DNA of 64,000 bases from Pseudo-nitzschia pungens. Taxonomy: Eukaryota > Bacillariophyta > Bacillariophyceae > Bacillariales > Bacillariaceae. Below, piece by piece: positions 10,716 to 21,967 of the stretch. The position numbers and the translations under genes are program-made. The DNA lies in contig CM074759.1 in NCBI GenBank assembly GCA_037355855.1, positions 6,758,001-6,822,000 of the forward strand. Direction: 5' to 3'. Within the stretch, counting starts at the first letter, position 1. Every line of letters starts with the position of its first letter. Below the pieces are notes generated by a model. That model made no database searches. It was not told the DNA's origin and worked only from the letters and a program-made list of their open reading frames with translations.

Positions 10716-13700
10716 CAATTTTGCGACGCGCGATTTTGTCCGACGTTCCGATGTTCCAGTACTTAAAACACGTAGATTTCTACACAACTTTCCCCTTTGA
10801 TATCTCACTCACTTCTAAAGCTCCTACAACAAAACCAAGCACTACACCTATCAACAGAGACCTCCCCTATCTGATTCTGCTGTTTTTTTGGCTGCTCCTT
10901 GCTTCCTTTGGTTGCTGTGGTCGCTTGTTTCCTCTGCCGGTCGGTCGATCGATTCGGCAACAACAGCACCAACACGAAAACAAGGACACATAATTTCCTA
11001 CAGCGATTGCAGTACTAATTCTACAACAGCTCTGCTTCTGTTCCGCTTTGTCTCCGAGCTCGGTTTGTTTTTCGATCTGTTTTCAAGCTACCTTATTATT
11101 TAACGCTATACAGTCTTTCAAGCCCCCTAAGTGATATCCACTTAACGTTCTACATTCTTCAAGGTTCCTTGCTGAGTTCCCTAAGTCTTTTCAAGTTGAA
11201 GTTGTCGAACACATATACACCCCCCTTCTAGAAGGTTCCTCCGCGCTGATCCCTACGTATTTGCAAGTTCGCGCGAGCATATCTTCCAGTTCCCTTTCTA
11301 TTTTCAAGCCAATTGCCCACTACTCCTTAAGTGTTTCTCACTTAAGAGTACCCCTGTTTCCTAGCCAAGCCCCCTAGTCCCTAAGTGTTTTCGCTTAAGG
11401 CTCCCCCCACTACACCTGTTTTCAAGCCAAGACCAACCGATCCTTAAGTACCTCTTACTTATTGCACTCTTGTTTCCAAGACTACAGCTACTACCGCCCC
11501 TTGTTTTCAAGACTACAATTCCCCTGGTCCCTAAGTGTTCGCGAGTTCCCTGATCCCTAAGTGTTTTCGCTCTTAAGCAACCCCAACTTGAACTTCAAGT
11601 TCGACACTGTTTTCAAGACACAAGCCTCCCTCTGGTCCCTAGGTGTTTCTACTAAAGCCCCTGTTTTCAAGCAAGCAGCTTCCCTGGTCCCTAAGTGTCT
11701 CGCTCAAGGTCCCTGTTTTCAAGCCAATTGCCCCCGGATACTGTTTCCACTGTTTCCCTGGTCCCTAAGTGTCTCGCTCAAGGTCCCAGTTTTCAAGCCA
11801 ATTGCCCCTGGATACTGTTTCCACTTAAAAGTACTTGCGAGTTTGAACTTCAAGTTCCCTCCTGAGCCTTTTAAGTGTGCCCTGCCATTGTTATCCCCCG
11901 GTCCCTAAGTGTTCCTACTAAAGCCCCCCTACGTACCTTCTACAGGGCCAAAAGCAGTACTTCTATTCCATTTGCCCGCAACTCCAGACAGAACTACCAG
12001 AATTTTCCCTGTAGAATCTACACGATTTGCAGTGGTCTACTGGAGTTTCTAAATTCTGTAACTCTACAATTTTCGCATCGCGCATTTTGTCCGACGTTCC
12101 GATGTTCCAGTACTTAAAACACGTAGATTTCTACACAACTTTCCCCTTTGATATCTCACTCACTTCTAAAGCTCCTACAACAAAACCAAGCACTACACCT
12201 ATTAACAGAGACCTCCCCTATCTGATTCTGCTGTTTGTTAGGCTGCTCCTTGCTTCCTTTGGTTGCTTTGGTTCCTTGTTTCCTGTCGGTCGATCGGCAG
12301 CGGCAGCAACAAGCTTCGGCAACAAAACAACACATAATTTTCTACAGCAATTGCAGTACTAATTCTACAGCTGCTTCTGTTCCGCTCTGTCTCCGAGCTC
12401 GGTTTCTCGATCTGTTTTCAAGCTACCTTATTATTTAACGCTATACAGTCTTCCAAGCCCCATAAGTGATACCCACTTAACGTTCTACATTCTTCAAGGT
12501 CGAACCTACTTAACGTTCTACATTCTTCAAGATCGAACACATATACACCCCCCTTCTAGAAGGTTCCTACTCGCTGATCCCTAAGTATCTGCAAGTTCGC
12601 GCAAGCATATCTTCCAGTTCCCCTTTATTTTCAAGCCAATTGCCCCCTGCTCTTACTAGTGTCAATCACTTAAGAGCTACCCTGTTTCCTAGCCAAGCCC
12701 CCCAGTCCCTAAGTGTTTTCGCTTAAGGCTCCCCCTACTACACCTGTTTTCAAGCCAAGACCAACCGATCCCTAAGTACCTCCTACTTATTGCACTCTTG
12801 TTTCCAAGACTACAGCTACTACAGCCCCTTGTTTTCAAGACTACACTTCCCCTGGTCCTTAAGTGTTCGCGAGTTCCCTGATCCCTAAGTGTTTTCGCTA
12901 TTAAGCAACCCCAACTTGAACTTCAAGTTCGACACTGTTTTCAAGACACAAGCCTCCCCCTGGTCCCTAGGTCTTCCTACTACAGCCCCTGTTTTCAAGC
13001 AAGCAGCTTCCCTGGTCCCTAAGTGTTCGCGAGTTCCCTGCTCCCTAAGTGTTTTTGCTATTAAGCAACCCCAGGTTGAACTTCAAGTTCGACACTGTTT
13101 TCAGGACACAAGCCTCCCCCTGGTCCCTAGGTGTTTCTACTACAGCCCCTGTTTTCAAGCAAGCAGCTTCCCTGGTCCCTAAGTGTTCGCGAGTTCCCTG
13201 CTCCCTAAGTGTTTTTGCTATTAAGCAACCCCAGGTTGAACTTCAAGTTTGACACTGTTTTCAAGACACAAGCCTCCCCCTGGTCCCTAGGTCTTCCTAC
13301 TACAGCCCCTGTTTTCAAGCAAGCAGCTTTCCTGATCCTTAAGTGTCTCGCGCAAGGTTCCTGTTTTCAAGCCAATTGCCCCTGGATCCATTTCCCCCCT
13401 CTACGTAAATTCTACAGGGCCAAAAGTGGTACTTCTATCCATTTGCCCGCAACTCCAGACAGAACTACCAGAATTTTCCCTGTAGAATTCTACAGCAGCT
13501 CTGCTCCGCTTAAGATCACTGTTTTCAAGCCAATTGCCCCTGGATACTGTTTCCACTTATAAGTACTCGCGAGTTTGAACTTCAAGTTCCCTCCTGAGCC
13601 TTTTAAGTGTGCCCTGCCATTGATATCCCCCGGTCCCTAAGTGTTCCTACTAAAGCCCCTGTTTTCAAGGTCCAAGCTTCCCTGGGGCTGCTGTATTTCA

Positions 13701-14208
13701 ATTCGAACCGTATCCGATTCGAATTTGCAAGCCTACAAGCCTACACGATTTGCAGTAGTTGCAAAATTGTTCAAATTTGCACAATTTTCAAGCTAGGAGT
13801 ACAGTACGAGTACAAGCCTACACGATTTGCAGAGTACAAGCCTACACGATTTGCAGAGCTCTTCCGCGCGCAGAGTTTTTGTGCTCCAAGTGTGAGACAA
13901 ATTTTGCTCGTTTTTTAGCAAAAATTTCACGATTTGGAGTTTCTAAATTCTGTAACTCCAGAGCACCTCTGTGGGTTTCGAGCGTGACTCTTCTGGTAGT
14001 GCTCCAGCCTTTTCTTTTGGTTCCCCTGGAATTTTTCCTTGTTCAGACCAACATTGGACCTGTTGTTGCTGCTGTATCCTGTTTCCCAGCATACAACCTA
14101 TCACTCAACTGGTGCTTTTCAGTTTGGTGATTTGCCCTCAACCGGTGCTTCTCCTGCCCCGGCCTTTGTCATCACCTGGCACTTTTACATCCCAGAGCAG
14201 TGCCCACC
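10716..14208 (+). repeat. LINE copy A 5' region: 1.35-kb monomers and 160-bp repeats
   Basis: The 5' region is internally duplicated. The sequence beginning TTTGTCCGACGTTCCGATG near 10735 returns near 12086 with about 1351 bp spacing, and most of the text between (runs of TCCCTAAGTGTT, TTTTCAAGCCAATTGCCCC) is repeated. Inside the second unit a 160-bp repeat starts at 12865, 13025 and 13185. Such 5' monomers are typical of promoter units in some LINEs; promoter function here is inference. Open frames crossing this part are a by-product of stop-poor repeats whose period is not divisible by three. Confidence 0.75.
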
Positions 14209-17181
14209 ATGCCTCCCCCCCCGCCAGCTTCCAGGCGAAAAAGGTCTCCCTTGGATAACACTCCTTCAAACAAACGCGCCTTTACGGGGACCCCTTCCCG
14301 CCGACTACCTGCTGGTTCCGTTCTTCAGGCTACTCCCTCTCCCCCTCCCTCTCCCCGTACAGCTAGGGATTCACTCCCTTCTGATGATGATATGTCCTTC
14401 ACGTCTGCTGTGTCTACTGGTGCACTAGATGATGTTGATATGAGCAATGAGCAGTCAGGCACTGGGCATTCAGACACAGGGCATTCAGGCAGTGGGCAGT
14501 CCGACAGTGGGACGTCTGACAGTGGGAAGTCCAACAGTGGGAAGTCCAACAGTGGAAATTCCAACAGTGGGACGTCCAACAGGGGGACGTCCAACAGTGG
14601 GAAGCCCAACAGTGGAACGTCCAACAGTGCGACGTCTAGGGATGGCCAGCCAGGCTCTGAGCACTCAGACTCTAAGCACCCTCCTTCCAAGGTCTCTCCT
14701 TCCAAGTCTAGTCTGAAACAAGCTACTCTTGCATTTCTTTCTGACACACCGTCTGCAGAGCGACATGCCCTGCGCAAGAAAGCCCTGGCTGCTGCCAACA
14801 AAGCTCACTCAGATTCCTTCCTCTGGTGCTTCTACGGTAAGGGGCCTTTTACTGGTCGTGCTTCCATTCCCACCCCTATCCACACTCTTCGTAAAACTCC
14901 AGCAGGATCCCGGCTATGGCTTGGGTGTCCTAGTCCCACTCACTTCTTCAGCAAGAAAGATGGGAATGACAAGAAATCCATCCATGATGTCTGTCAGTCT
15001 GCCATCCCTCCAGCATATGCTCAAGCTTTTCCTGACAACCCTGAGTGGAGAACTGCTTCTGTGGAGTCCCTGGTTTCCCTTGCTTCTCTCTGCTTTCAAG
15101 CCTCTGCAGACTGGACCAAGCAACCTTCAGGCCATGCTCTGAAGAGATGTCTTATTGGTTTGGCCAAGATGTCTCCTGAGTGTTTTGATGACCTGTATTG
15201 TGAAGGTAACCTTTTGCCCAGCACTGAAGGAAGAGTTTGGTTGGCAGCCAATCAGGTGCTTGGCTCCCACTGGCATTTCAAGAAGCGACCTCCTACACCT
15301 GCGCCAGCTGCAGTTGATGATGCTTCCACTTCCAAATCAGTGTCCTTTCTTCCTGGTGGTGGTGATGCTACTGTCTTGTCCTCCTCTGCTGGGCATTTCC
15401 TCCAACGCCGAGGGGTTTGCTCCAGTGATTCTAGAGCTCCAGTGGATGTCACTGCTGGCACCAAGTGTTCTCATAGTTCTTATGTCACTCTGTCCCTTCC
15501 AAGGTTGATGTCACAACGCCCTGGGGAACTATATGATGAGCTGCTCAAGTCTCTCAAGGAAGCTTTGGATCTTCTATGGACTGTTGACAAGCGCCTGGTG
15601 TTGTATGTTTTTCCCTCCAGAGCCAGGCTCAACCCCAAGGCCAAGCCTGTTACCAAGTTTTGGACGACACTTCCTGACAGGAAGACCTTGGAATTGTATG
15701 TTGCTCAGCTCTGGCTTCGCAGCAGAACTGCTCCTCATCTACGCTTCTTTGTGGGCCACAGTGCTTCCCTGGAGAAACTCTTTTCAGCACAATTGCTCCA
15801 GAGGCTCAGAGACCGTGATATGGACCTGAAATATGACCACATACAGGCCCCAGTTATTGTCACATGTGGCTTTCTCCTTGGATCTTACATGCAGAGTTTT
15901 GATCTTGACCACTACAACGAATTGCTTCACACTCATCCCAGGTTTCAGGCGTGTCCTATTGCTGTTATCAGGAAGAATATCAGCCTTGACAACTCCAGAA
16001 CTCCTGATCCCAATCCGGTTCTGGCTGCTCATGTTTTATGTGATGCAACAAAGCGCGCCCAAACTGTTAAGCTCCTCAAAGCCCAGTTCAATCGTTGCAA
16101 ACCTTCAGACATTGCCTCTCTCCCTGATGGTAAATTCTACAAGTTTATTGAGACAGCTACCAATCCTTCTGACAGACCTCTTCCCCCCTCCAAGCTCAAG
16201 ACTGTTCGCCAGGCTAAGCACCGCCAAGCTAAATTTATTGAGAGCCATGAAACTGCTCCTGTTCTGGGGGTAGTTGATCTTGATCTTCCAGTTGACCTGG
16301 GCCAAGGGCTGGGTTTGAAGACACTGCGCAGTGTGCTTCTGGGTATCAGAACCCGTGACAATTGGTCATGGCCTCTTTTTCTTTCTGTCGATACCAGTTC
16401 ATACCGAGGCGAGATCCTTGCTTTGTACAATATCACTACCAAGGCTGAAGCAATGGCCATGTTGTCTTTCCTGCCTATTATACTGGAAGCTCATTATGGT
16501 TCTTGTGTTCGACAATGGTTCTCTTCTGAGTGCTTGACTGAAATGGAAGCCTACCATTGGGATGCTGCTGCCAATTGTGTTGTGGAAACTGAACCTGCTG
16601 CAGATCCAATGCAGGATGACTCTCTTCCCTTTTTTGGTGATGGGGATGCAAGAGATTGGGAACTTGTTGATGATGACTTGTCAGTTGACCTTGCCCCAGA
16701 CCTCACCTTTGATCTGGATCTGCACTTTAACCTCCAAGCCCGTGCTGACAGTGGTGGTGGCGGATTTGATGATTCTCAATCCATGGATACTTTAGCAACC
16801 GGTACTTCCAATCTCACTGATGTCCAGGCTTCAGCGCCTGCAGGTGGTGTTCCTACTGGAGGTGATCCTTCCAATGTTGCCAAGGCTGATGCCTCTCCTG
16901 GTATTCCTCCTGAAGTTCCCCCTGCAGTTCCTGAACCTCCCCATGATGCCATGGCAGGTGACCTCCCTGTGGCCTCTCCTGAGTCCTCAACTGCAGTTCC
17001 TGCTGCCGGTGGTGGGGAAGATGCAGCCTCTGCATTGAGGCTTGGAGTTGCTGCAATTGCATTCTCTTCCGGTCATGATGCTAGTGTCAGTGATTTGAGC
17101 CATGCCAATGTCTCCACCAAATCAGCTCCGGCAACTCTTTCTTCCGTGCGACAGACTCGGTTTCCTTCTGATCATGGTTAG
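14209..17181 (+). CDS. LINE copy A ORF1 protein
   Basis: Intact 990-residue protein from the ATG at 14209 (MPPPPPASRRKRSP). The N-terminus is Pro/Arg/Lys-rich, followed by a tandem Ser/Asn/Gly repeat (units such as SNSGK and SNSGT) encoded by a 15-bp DNA repeat at about 14450-14640. The middle is globular with no CCHC zinc knuckle that I can find. The C-terminal third is acidic (DDDLSVDLAPD) and then Pro/Ala-rich. In LINEs, ORF1 proteins bind the element RNA; that role is inferred from position only. Its stop codon overlaps the likely ORF2 start. Confidence 0.8.
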   Translation: MPPPPPASRRKRSPLDNTPSNKRAFTGTPSRRLPAGSVLQATPSPPPSPRTARDSLPSDDDMSFTSAVSTGALDDVDMSNEQSGTGHSDTGHSGSGQSDSGTSDSGKSNSGKSNSGNSNSGTSNRGTSNSGKPNSGTSNSATSRDGQPGSEHSDSKHPPSKVSPSKSSLKQATLAFLSDTPSAERHALRKKALAAANKAHSDSFLWCFYGKGPFTGRASIPTPIHTLRKTPAGSRLWLGCPSPTHFFSKKDGNDKKSIHDVCQSAIPPAYAQAFPDNPEWRTASVESLVSLASLCFQASADWTKQPSGHALKRCLIGLAKMSPECFDDLYCEGNLLPSTEGRVWLAANQVLGSHWHFKKRPPTPAPAAVDDASTSKSVSFLPGGGDATVLSSSAGHFLQRRGVCSSDSRAPVDVTAGTKCSHSSYVTLSLPRLMSQRPGELYDELLKSLKEALDLLWTVDKRLVLYVFPSRARLNPKAKPVTKFWTTLPDRKTLELYVAQLWLRSRTAPHLRFFVGHSASLEKLFSAQLLQRLRDRDMDLKYDHIQAPVIVTCGFLLGSYMQSFDLDHYNELLHTHPRFQACPIAVIRKNISLDNSRTPDPNPVLAAHVLCDATKRAQTVKLLKAQFNRCKPSDIASLPDGKFYKFIETATNPSDRPLPPSKLKTVRQAKHRQAKFIESHETAPVLGVVDLDLPVDLGQGLGLKTLRSVLLGIRTRDNWSWPLFLSVDTSSYRGEILALYNITTKAEAMAMLSFLPIILEAHYGSCVRQWFSSECLTEMEAYHWDAAANCVVETEPAADPMQDDSLPFFGDGDARDWELVDDDLSVDLAPDLTFDLDLHFNLQARADSGGGGFDDSQSMDTLATGTSNLTDVQASAPAGGVPTGGDPSNVAKADASPGIPPEVPPAVPEPPHDAMAGDLPVASPESSTAVPAAGGGEDAASALRLGVAAIAFSSGHDASVSDLSHANVSTKSAPATLSSVRQTRFPSDHG

Positions 17182-18082
17182 CTCTTCTGATATGAGGTGT
17201 GATGGGATGCCTTTCAATCCAAATCCCATCAATGCTTCTCCTGTTTCTCCTTTTTCCCCCTCCGACTCTTCCCCTGTCCCTCATTTTGTCCAATTAACTC
17301 TTCATGGAGAATCTCTTGCTGCTAAGGATTCTGACACTTTTGGTCATTCCTTTCCTCAAGCTCCATCCTCTAACTCCACCATCATCACATTCCAAAACAT
17401 TGGACCACAGCGCAGAGCTGCCTTTATGTCCATGTCCAAGCACAACGCCCGTCAATTTGTCAAGAGCAATGCCAGTGTGGCTCTTTTTGCTGAACATTGT
17501 TTGAATGAATCCAAACTCCTGCCCTGTGACCTTTTCAATCGGCGGATGAAGCATGTCAGTCCCTCAAGTTTTTCTTACCTTGCTAACAACAAGCATGAAG
17601 CTTCTGCCTGCTCTTGGCTTCAGCCTGGCGGTACAGGTTTTTCCATTGACCAGCTGTTCAGCTCACACAAGGTTGCACATGGAGCTGATCCATCTGGTCT
17701 TGGTAGATGGTCCTTTGTCAAGTTTCAGGGCAGGGATGGCTACAATGTCACCATGTTTTCTGCCTACTGCCCAGTTGAAAATGATAGGGATCTTGGCTCA
17801 GTCTGGAATCAACAGTACCGATACTTTCAGGCCGCTGAAAATCTTTTCAGTCCCAATCCATGCATTCTCTTTCACAGGGATTTGACTGCTGCCCTTCAGG
17901 TCTGCCTGGGTGCAGGTGATCAAGTCATTGTTGGGATTGACCAGAATGCTGATGTCAGGACTGATGGCTTGTCTTTTGAGCTCAAGGCTCTTGGTTTCAG
18001 AGATGCCATTCTTACCCTTCATAGTACGTCTTCTCCTCCTGCCACTCACAACCGAAACACTACCAGACTTCTCAGTTGCTGA
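17174..18082 (+). pseudogene. LINE copy A ORF2, endonuclease part, cut short
   Basis: The ORF2 frame opens at ATG 17174-17176 inside the ORF1 stop (ATGGTTAG). The frame is also open upstream to an ATG at 17102. It reads through the start of an APE-type endonuclease (VALFAEHCLNES, a GIDQNAD block) and ends at 18082 after only 16 bases of foreign frame. At about 18066-18067 it jumps to sequence that in copy B lies about 2.1 kb further on. The IDAIWVS and SDH end of the endonuclease and the whole reverse transcriptase are missing. It therefore cannot make a complete ORF2 protein. Confidence 0.85.
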
Positions 18083-20921
18083 CAAGAATGGCAATCGCGC
18101 TACCCTGGATCGTTTTGAAGTTGACCATGCTGACAAGACTCTTGGGGTTTTTATCTCCATGGATGGCAATGAGGAAGCACAGATTGCTCACTTGAAGTCA
18201 CAGTCTCAGTCTTTTGGCTCTCAGCTCAAGGCTTCCAAGTGTGAAAAGCGCGCATCCCTCTACACCTTCAAGTATTCTTTCATGAAGTCTGTTGAATACC
18301 CCATGCCTGTCACGCAACTTGATGAGGCCACTTGGACTCAGATAATTCACCCAGCTCTTGTACCAGTGCTGAATAAAGCAGGGATGTCACGGACATTTCC
18401 CAGACATGTGTTCTATGGTCCTTCCCTCTATCAAGGCTTTGGATTCATCCATCCATACCTCCTCCAAGAGTTCAGTCATATTGCCACCCTCTTTCAGGAA
18501 TCTGTCAGGTCCTCACAAACTGGTAGGATTCTCAGGCTAACTGCTGAGTCTCTACGGCTCGAACTTGGCATTCCTCTCCATCTTGGTGTCACCCCATATC
18601 ATCCTTTTGCTTCCTACGTCACTCCTTGCTGGTACAAACATGTGTGGAAGTTTTTCTCTGTTCACCCTGTGAGCTTGTTTGAAGACTTCCCAGATCTTCC
18701 TCTGTTACGTTCCAATGACTGTTATCTCATGCAAGCCTTTGTCAACTCTGGCTTCCGAGGTGCTGACTTGTCCCTCTTGAATCACATGCGCATGTCCCTC
18801 AAGGCTATTTCCCTTGCTGACATTTGTACTCCAGATGGAAAAAGACTCTCTCCCATGGCTTTCCAGCTGACCTCCTCCAATCACTTGAGGGATCATCTTG
18901 ACTGGCCGAGATGTCCTCCATCTTGGCCTCCAGCAGCAAAGCGCTTATGGACTAAGGCTCTTCAGACATGTTTTCTTCCCCCCTGTCCACCCCCTGCAGC
19001 CAGGGCACTGGCTCCTTCTTTCCATCTTGGGCATTGGCTCTCTGCCCAGACAGCTTCTCTCTGGCCTTGGTTTTTGTCTCCTTCCACCGACAGAATATTC
19101 TTCAAAACTTCTACTGGCTGGATTGTGAGCACCTCCCAGGGCAGGGGTAGATACAGGGTCACTTCTGAACTCATTTCTGACAAACCAGCCTGTGCTGATG
19201 TGCTTGTCTGCCCTGTTATTTGTGGACAAGTTGTACGCGTTGTTGGGTCCTCTGCTTTTGTTTCTGAACCTCCTGACATGGATCCTCTGGAGTACAATCC
19301 ATATGATTCTCTTCCAGACTCCCCAGTAGATGCCTTTGATGCACTCTGTGCGTCTCCAAGAGTACTTCTCCACCAATATTCCCTACCACAGGCTGGCTGT
19401 CAGCACCTTGTTGATGCTATTGCGAGTGGTACTGCCAGTGCTGTATGTGATGGTTCATTTGATCCGGACCTTCTCAGAGGAACTTCTGCTTTCATTTTGT
19501 CACCCAATACCTCCACCAAGTCTGCTTCTTTGTTCCTCACTGGCTGTAATTTTGTCAGTGGATCCCCTGAGGATCAGTCATCCTACAGGAGTGAACTGGC
19601 GGGTATCATTGGAGTTCTCACCTGTTGCACTGCTCTGGTGAATCTTTTTGATATTGCTTCTGGCTCTATCAACATTGCTCTGGATGGTGACACAGCTCTC
19701 AAACAGGCTCAGGGATCTTGGCCATTGGTTATTTCCCAAAAGTCTTTTGATTATGTTTATGTCATCCGCAACATGATTTCTGCCCTGCCAATTTCTGTGA
19801 ACTTTCAATGGGTTCAGGGCCATCAAGCTGGAATTTTTCTTGATTGGTGGGCCCTGCGCAATCATCAGGTTGATGGCATGGCCAAGGCCTTTCTCTCTGT
19901 CCATAGAGCTTCTGCCCATCACTATCCCAGACTTGTGTTTGAGCCCTGGGCATTCTCTCTCAATGGATGCAAGTGTTCAAGGTTTGATCAGAATGCTCTG
20001 CATGTTGCCATTTCTGGTCCTCCTCTTCTTACATATTGGCAGACCCACCATGACATCCCCATTCCACAACCTGTTCTGAGTTCCATCCATTGGTGTGCCC
20101 ATCTGTCTGCCTTCAAGCGATTACCTCCTGGCATGCAAAGGTGGTTTGTCAAGTTTGCTTCTGGATGCATTGGTGTTGGCAACCAACTACTTCACTACCA
20201 GTATCAGGATCACTCCAGGTGCCCATTGTGTGATGCAGACAACGAGAAGGTTTCTCACGTGCTCTCCTGCAAGGACACTGGGGCTGTCACGCATAGTGTG
20301 TCAGCTTTCAAGGGACCACTGCAGACGAGGCTTGAAGTTGAACAAACTGATCCATCATTGGTTGTTGCCATTGTGGATCTTCTCACCAGAGTTCGGAAGG
20401 GCCTGACCATTTATCCATCATCCTACTCACTTGCAATTGCGTCTGCTGTCAGGGCACAGAGGACTATTGGCTGGCACAACTGGCTTCTTGGTAGGTGGTC
20501 TCCTCGCTGGTACCAAATTCAGGCTGACTACTACTCCCACATTGGAAGCAAGCGCTCTCCCAAACGTTGGGCTACAGCTATCATCCATCAGTTCTTTCTT
20601 ACCTCCTGGGATCTTTGGACTTATAGGAATGAACGACTCCATGGTCCTGGGGGTACCCTTGATGCTGAACAACACCAATCTCTTGATGCTTCCATCACTT
20701 CAGAATTGGCAATTGGTGCAGCTGGTGCACTTCCCCAGTCACACTCCCTGTTACAAACCCCTTTCCACGTCCTACAAGGTTACACCCTGACTGCCAAGCG
20801 GCAGTGGCTTGCAACCATCCACCTTGCAAGGAAGCAATATGCAGCGCCTGTCCCACCAGTGCAGCCATACCAACAAGAGGCTGCTCTTCTCAGAGCCTGG
20901 CTTACTGGACCTCAGGGTTGA
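18067..20921 (+). pseudogene. LINE copy A ORF2 remnant: RNase H and C-terminal zinc motif
   Basis: This is the 3' part of ORF2, still a long open frame but shifted relative to the endonuclease segment. It has the RNase H signature residues: VCDGSFDP near 19444, SYRSELAG near 19580, ALDGDTAL near 19678 and VQGHQAG near 19813. It ends with a C-x2-C-x7-H-x4-C zinc-type motif (CPLCDADNEKVSHVLSC) near 20218. It is close to identical with 34223-37076 of copy B. The open state of such a long orphan frame suggests that the deletion is recent. Confidence 0.85.
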
Positions 20922-21229
20922 TTACACTTTGTACCTTGGTTTTGTCTTCTGTTCCTGCTTCTTATCCTGTCCCATCCCTTTTGATACTGGATCTTATCCC
21001 AATATCTTCATTCCCATTTCACTTTCTCTCAAGTCCCTATTTTGTGGGACTTGTTTGTCCTTTTCCCTGCTTGATGTTCAAGGTTTGTTTGAAAGTTTGT
21101 CGTTCTGCCACTTGGGGTCCTGACTCTATGATGGAGGCGACGTTAAAGTCTGGTTACAGACTGAGTAATTTAGTTTCACCTTTGGTGATTAAAGTTATTT
21201 AAATACGTATATTATTATTATTATTATTT
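20922..21229 (+). other. LINE copy A 3' UTR and (ATT)n tail
   Basis: The 3' UTR is about 290 bp and ends in ATTATTATTATTATTATT at about 21210-21227. The matching end of copy B is at 37077-37380. The tail is followed directly by TTCTAAATTCTGTAACTC, which is the internal 5' sequence found in copy A at about 13941. Copy B therefore begins at a 5' truncated point relative to copy A. Confidence 0.8.
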
Positions 21230-21967
21230 CTAAATTCTGTAACTCCAGAGCACCTCTGTGGGTTTCGAACGTGACTCTTCTGGTAGTGCTCCAGTCTTTT
21301 CTTTTGGTTCCCCTGGAGTTTTTCCTTGTCCAGACCAACGTTGGACCTGTTGTTGCTGCTGTACCCTGTTTCCCGGTGCTCCTGCACTCCACTGGAGGTT
21401 TTCTGCTGTTGATTGCCTTCCTCCGGTGCTTCTCCTGCCCCGGCCTTTGCCCTCAACCGGTGCTTCACCTGCTCCGGCCTTTGTCAACACCTGGCACTTG
21501 CACATCCAAGAGGCGTGTCTGCTGTTGGTCCAACACCCAATTGCCTGCTTTTCAGTTGTTGCTTTGCTCTCAACCGGTGCTTCTCCTGCCCCGGCCTTTG
21601 CTCTCAACCGGTGCTTCTCCTTCCCGGCCTTTGTCAACAACCGGTGCTTCTCCTGCCCCGGCCTTTGTCAACACCGGGTACTTCTCCATTCAAGCGCGGC
21701 GTTTCAGTTGGTGATCCTGCACTCCACTGGAGGTTTTCTGCTGTTGATTGCCCTCCACCGGTGCTTCTCCTGCCCTGGCATTTGCCCTCAACCGGTGCTT
21801 CACCTGCTCCGGCCTTTTCATCACCTGGCACTTGCACATCCAAGAAGCGTGTCTGCTGTTGGTCCAGCACCCACTTGCTTGTTTGTTGATTTGCCCTCAA
21901 CCGGTGCTTCTCCTGCCCCGGCCTTTGTCATCACCTGGCACTTTTACATCCCAGAGCAGTGCCCACC
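21228..21967 (+). repeat. LINE copy B 5' region with about 28-bp minisatellite
   Basis: The first 170 bp match copy A from about 13941. From about 21380 to 21960 there is an imperfect minisatellite with core CCGGTGCTTCTCCTGCCCCG, present roughly ten times with variants. Copy A has only one or two of these units near 14140. The block GTGATCCTGCACTCCACTGG and GTTTTCTGCTGTTGATTGCC is also duplicated (near 21380 and 21712). No start codon of a host gene is seen here. Confidence 0.75.

Noticed and set aside
10735..12440. Two diverged short genes starting MRRAILSDVPMF / MQWSTGVSKF
   Set aside because: Both are the same stretch of the LINE 5' monomer. The frame shifts between copies and there is no conserved protein.
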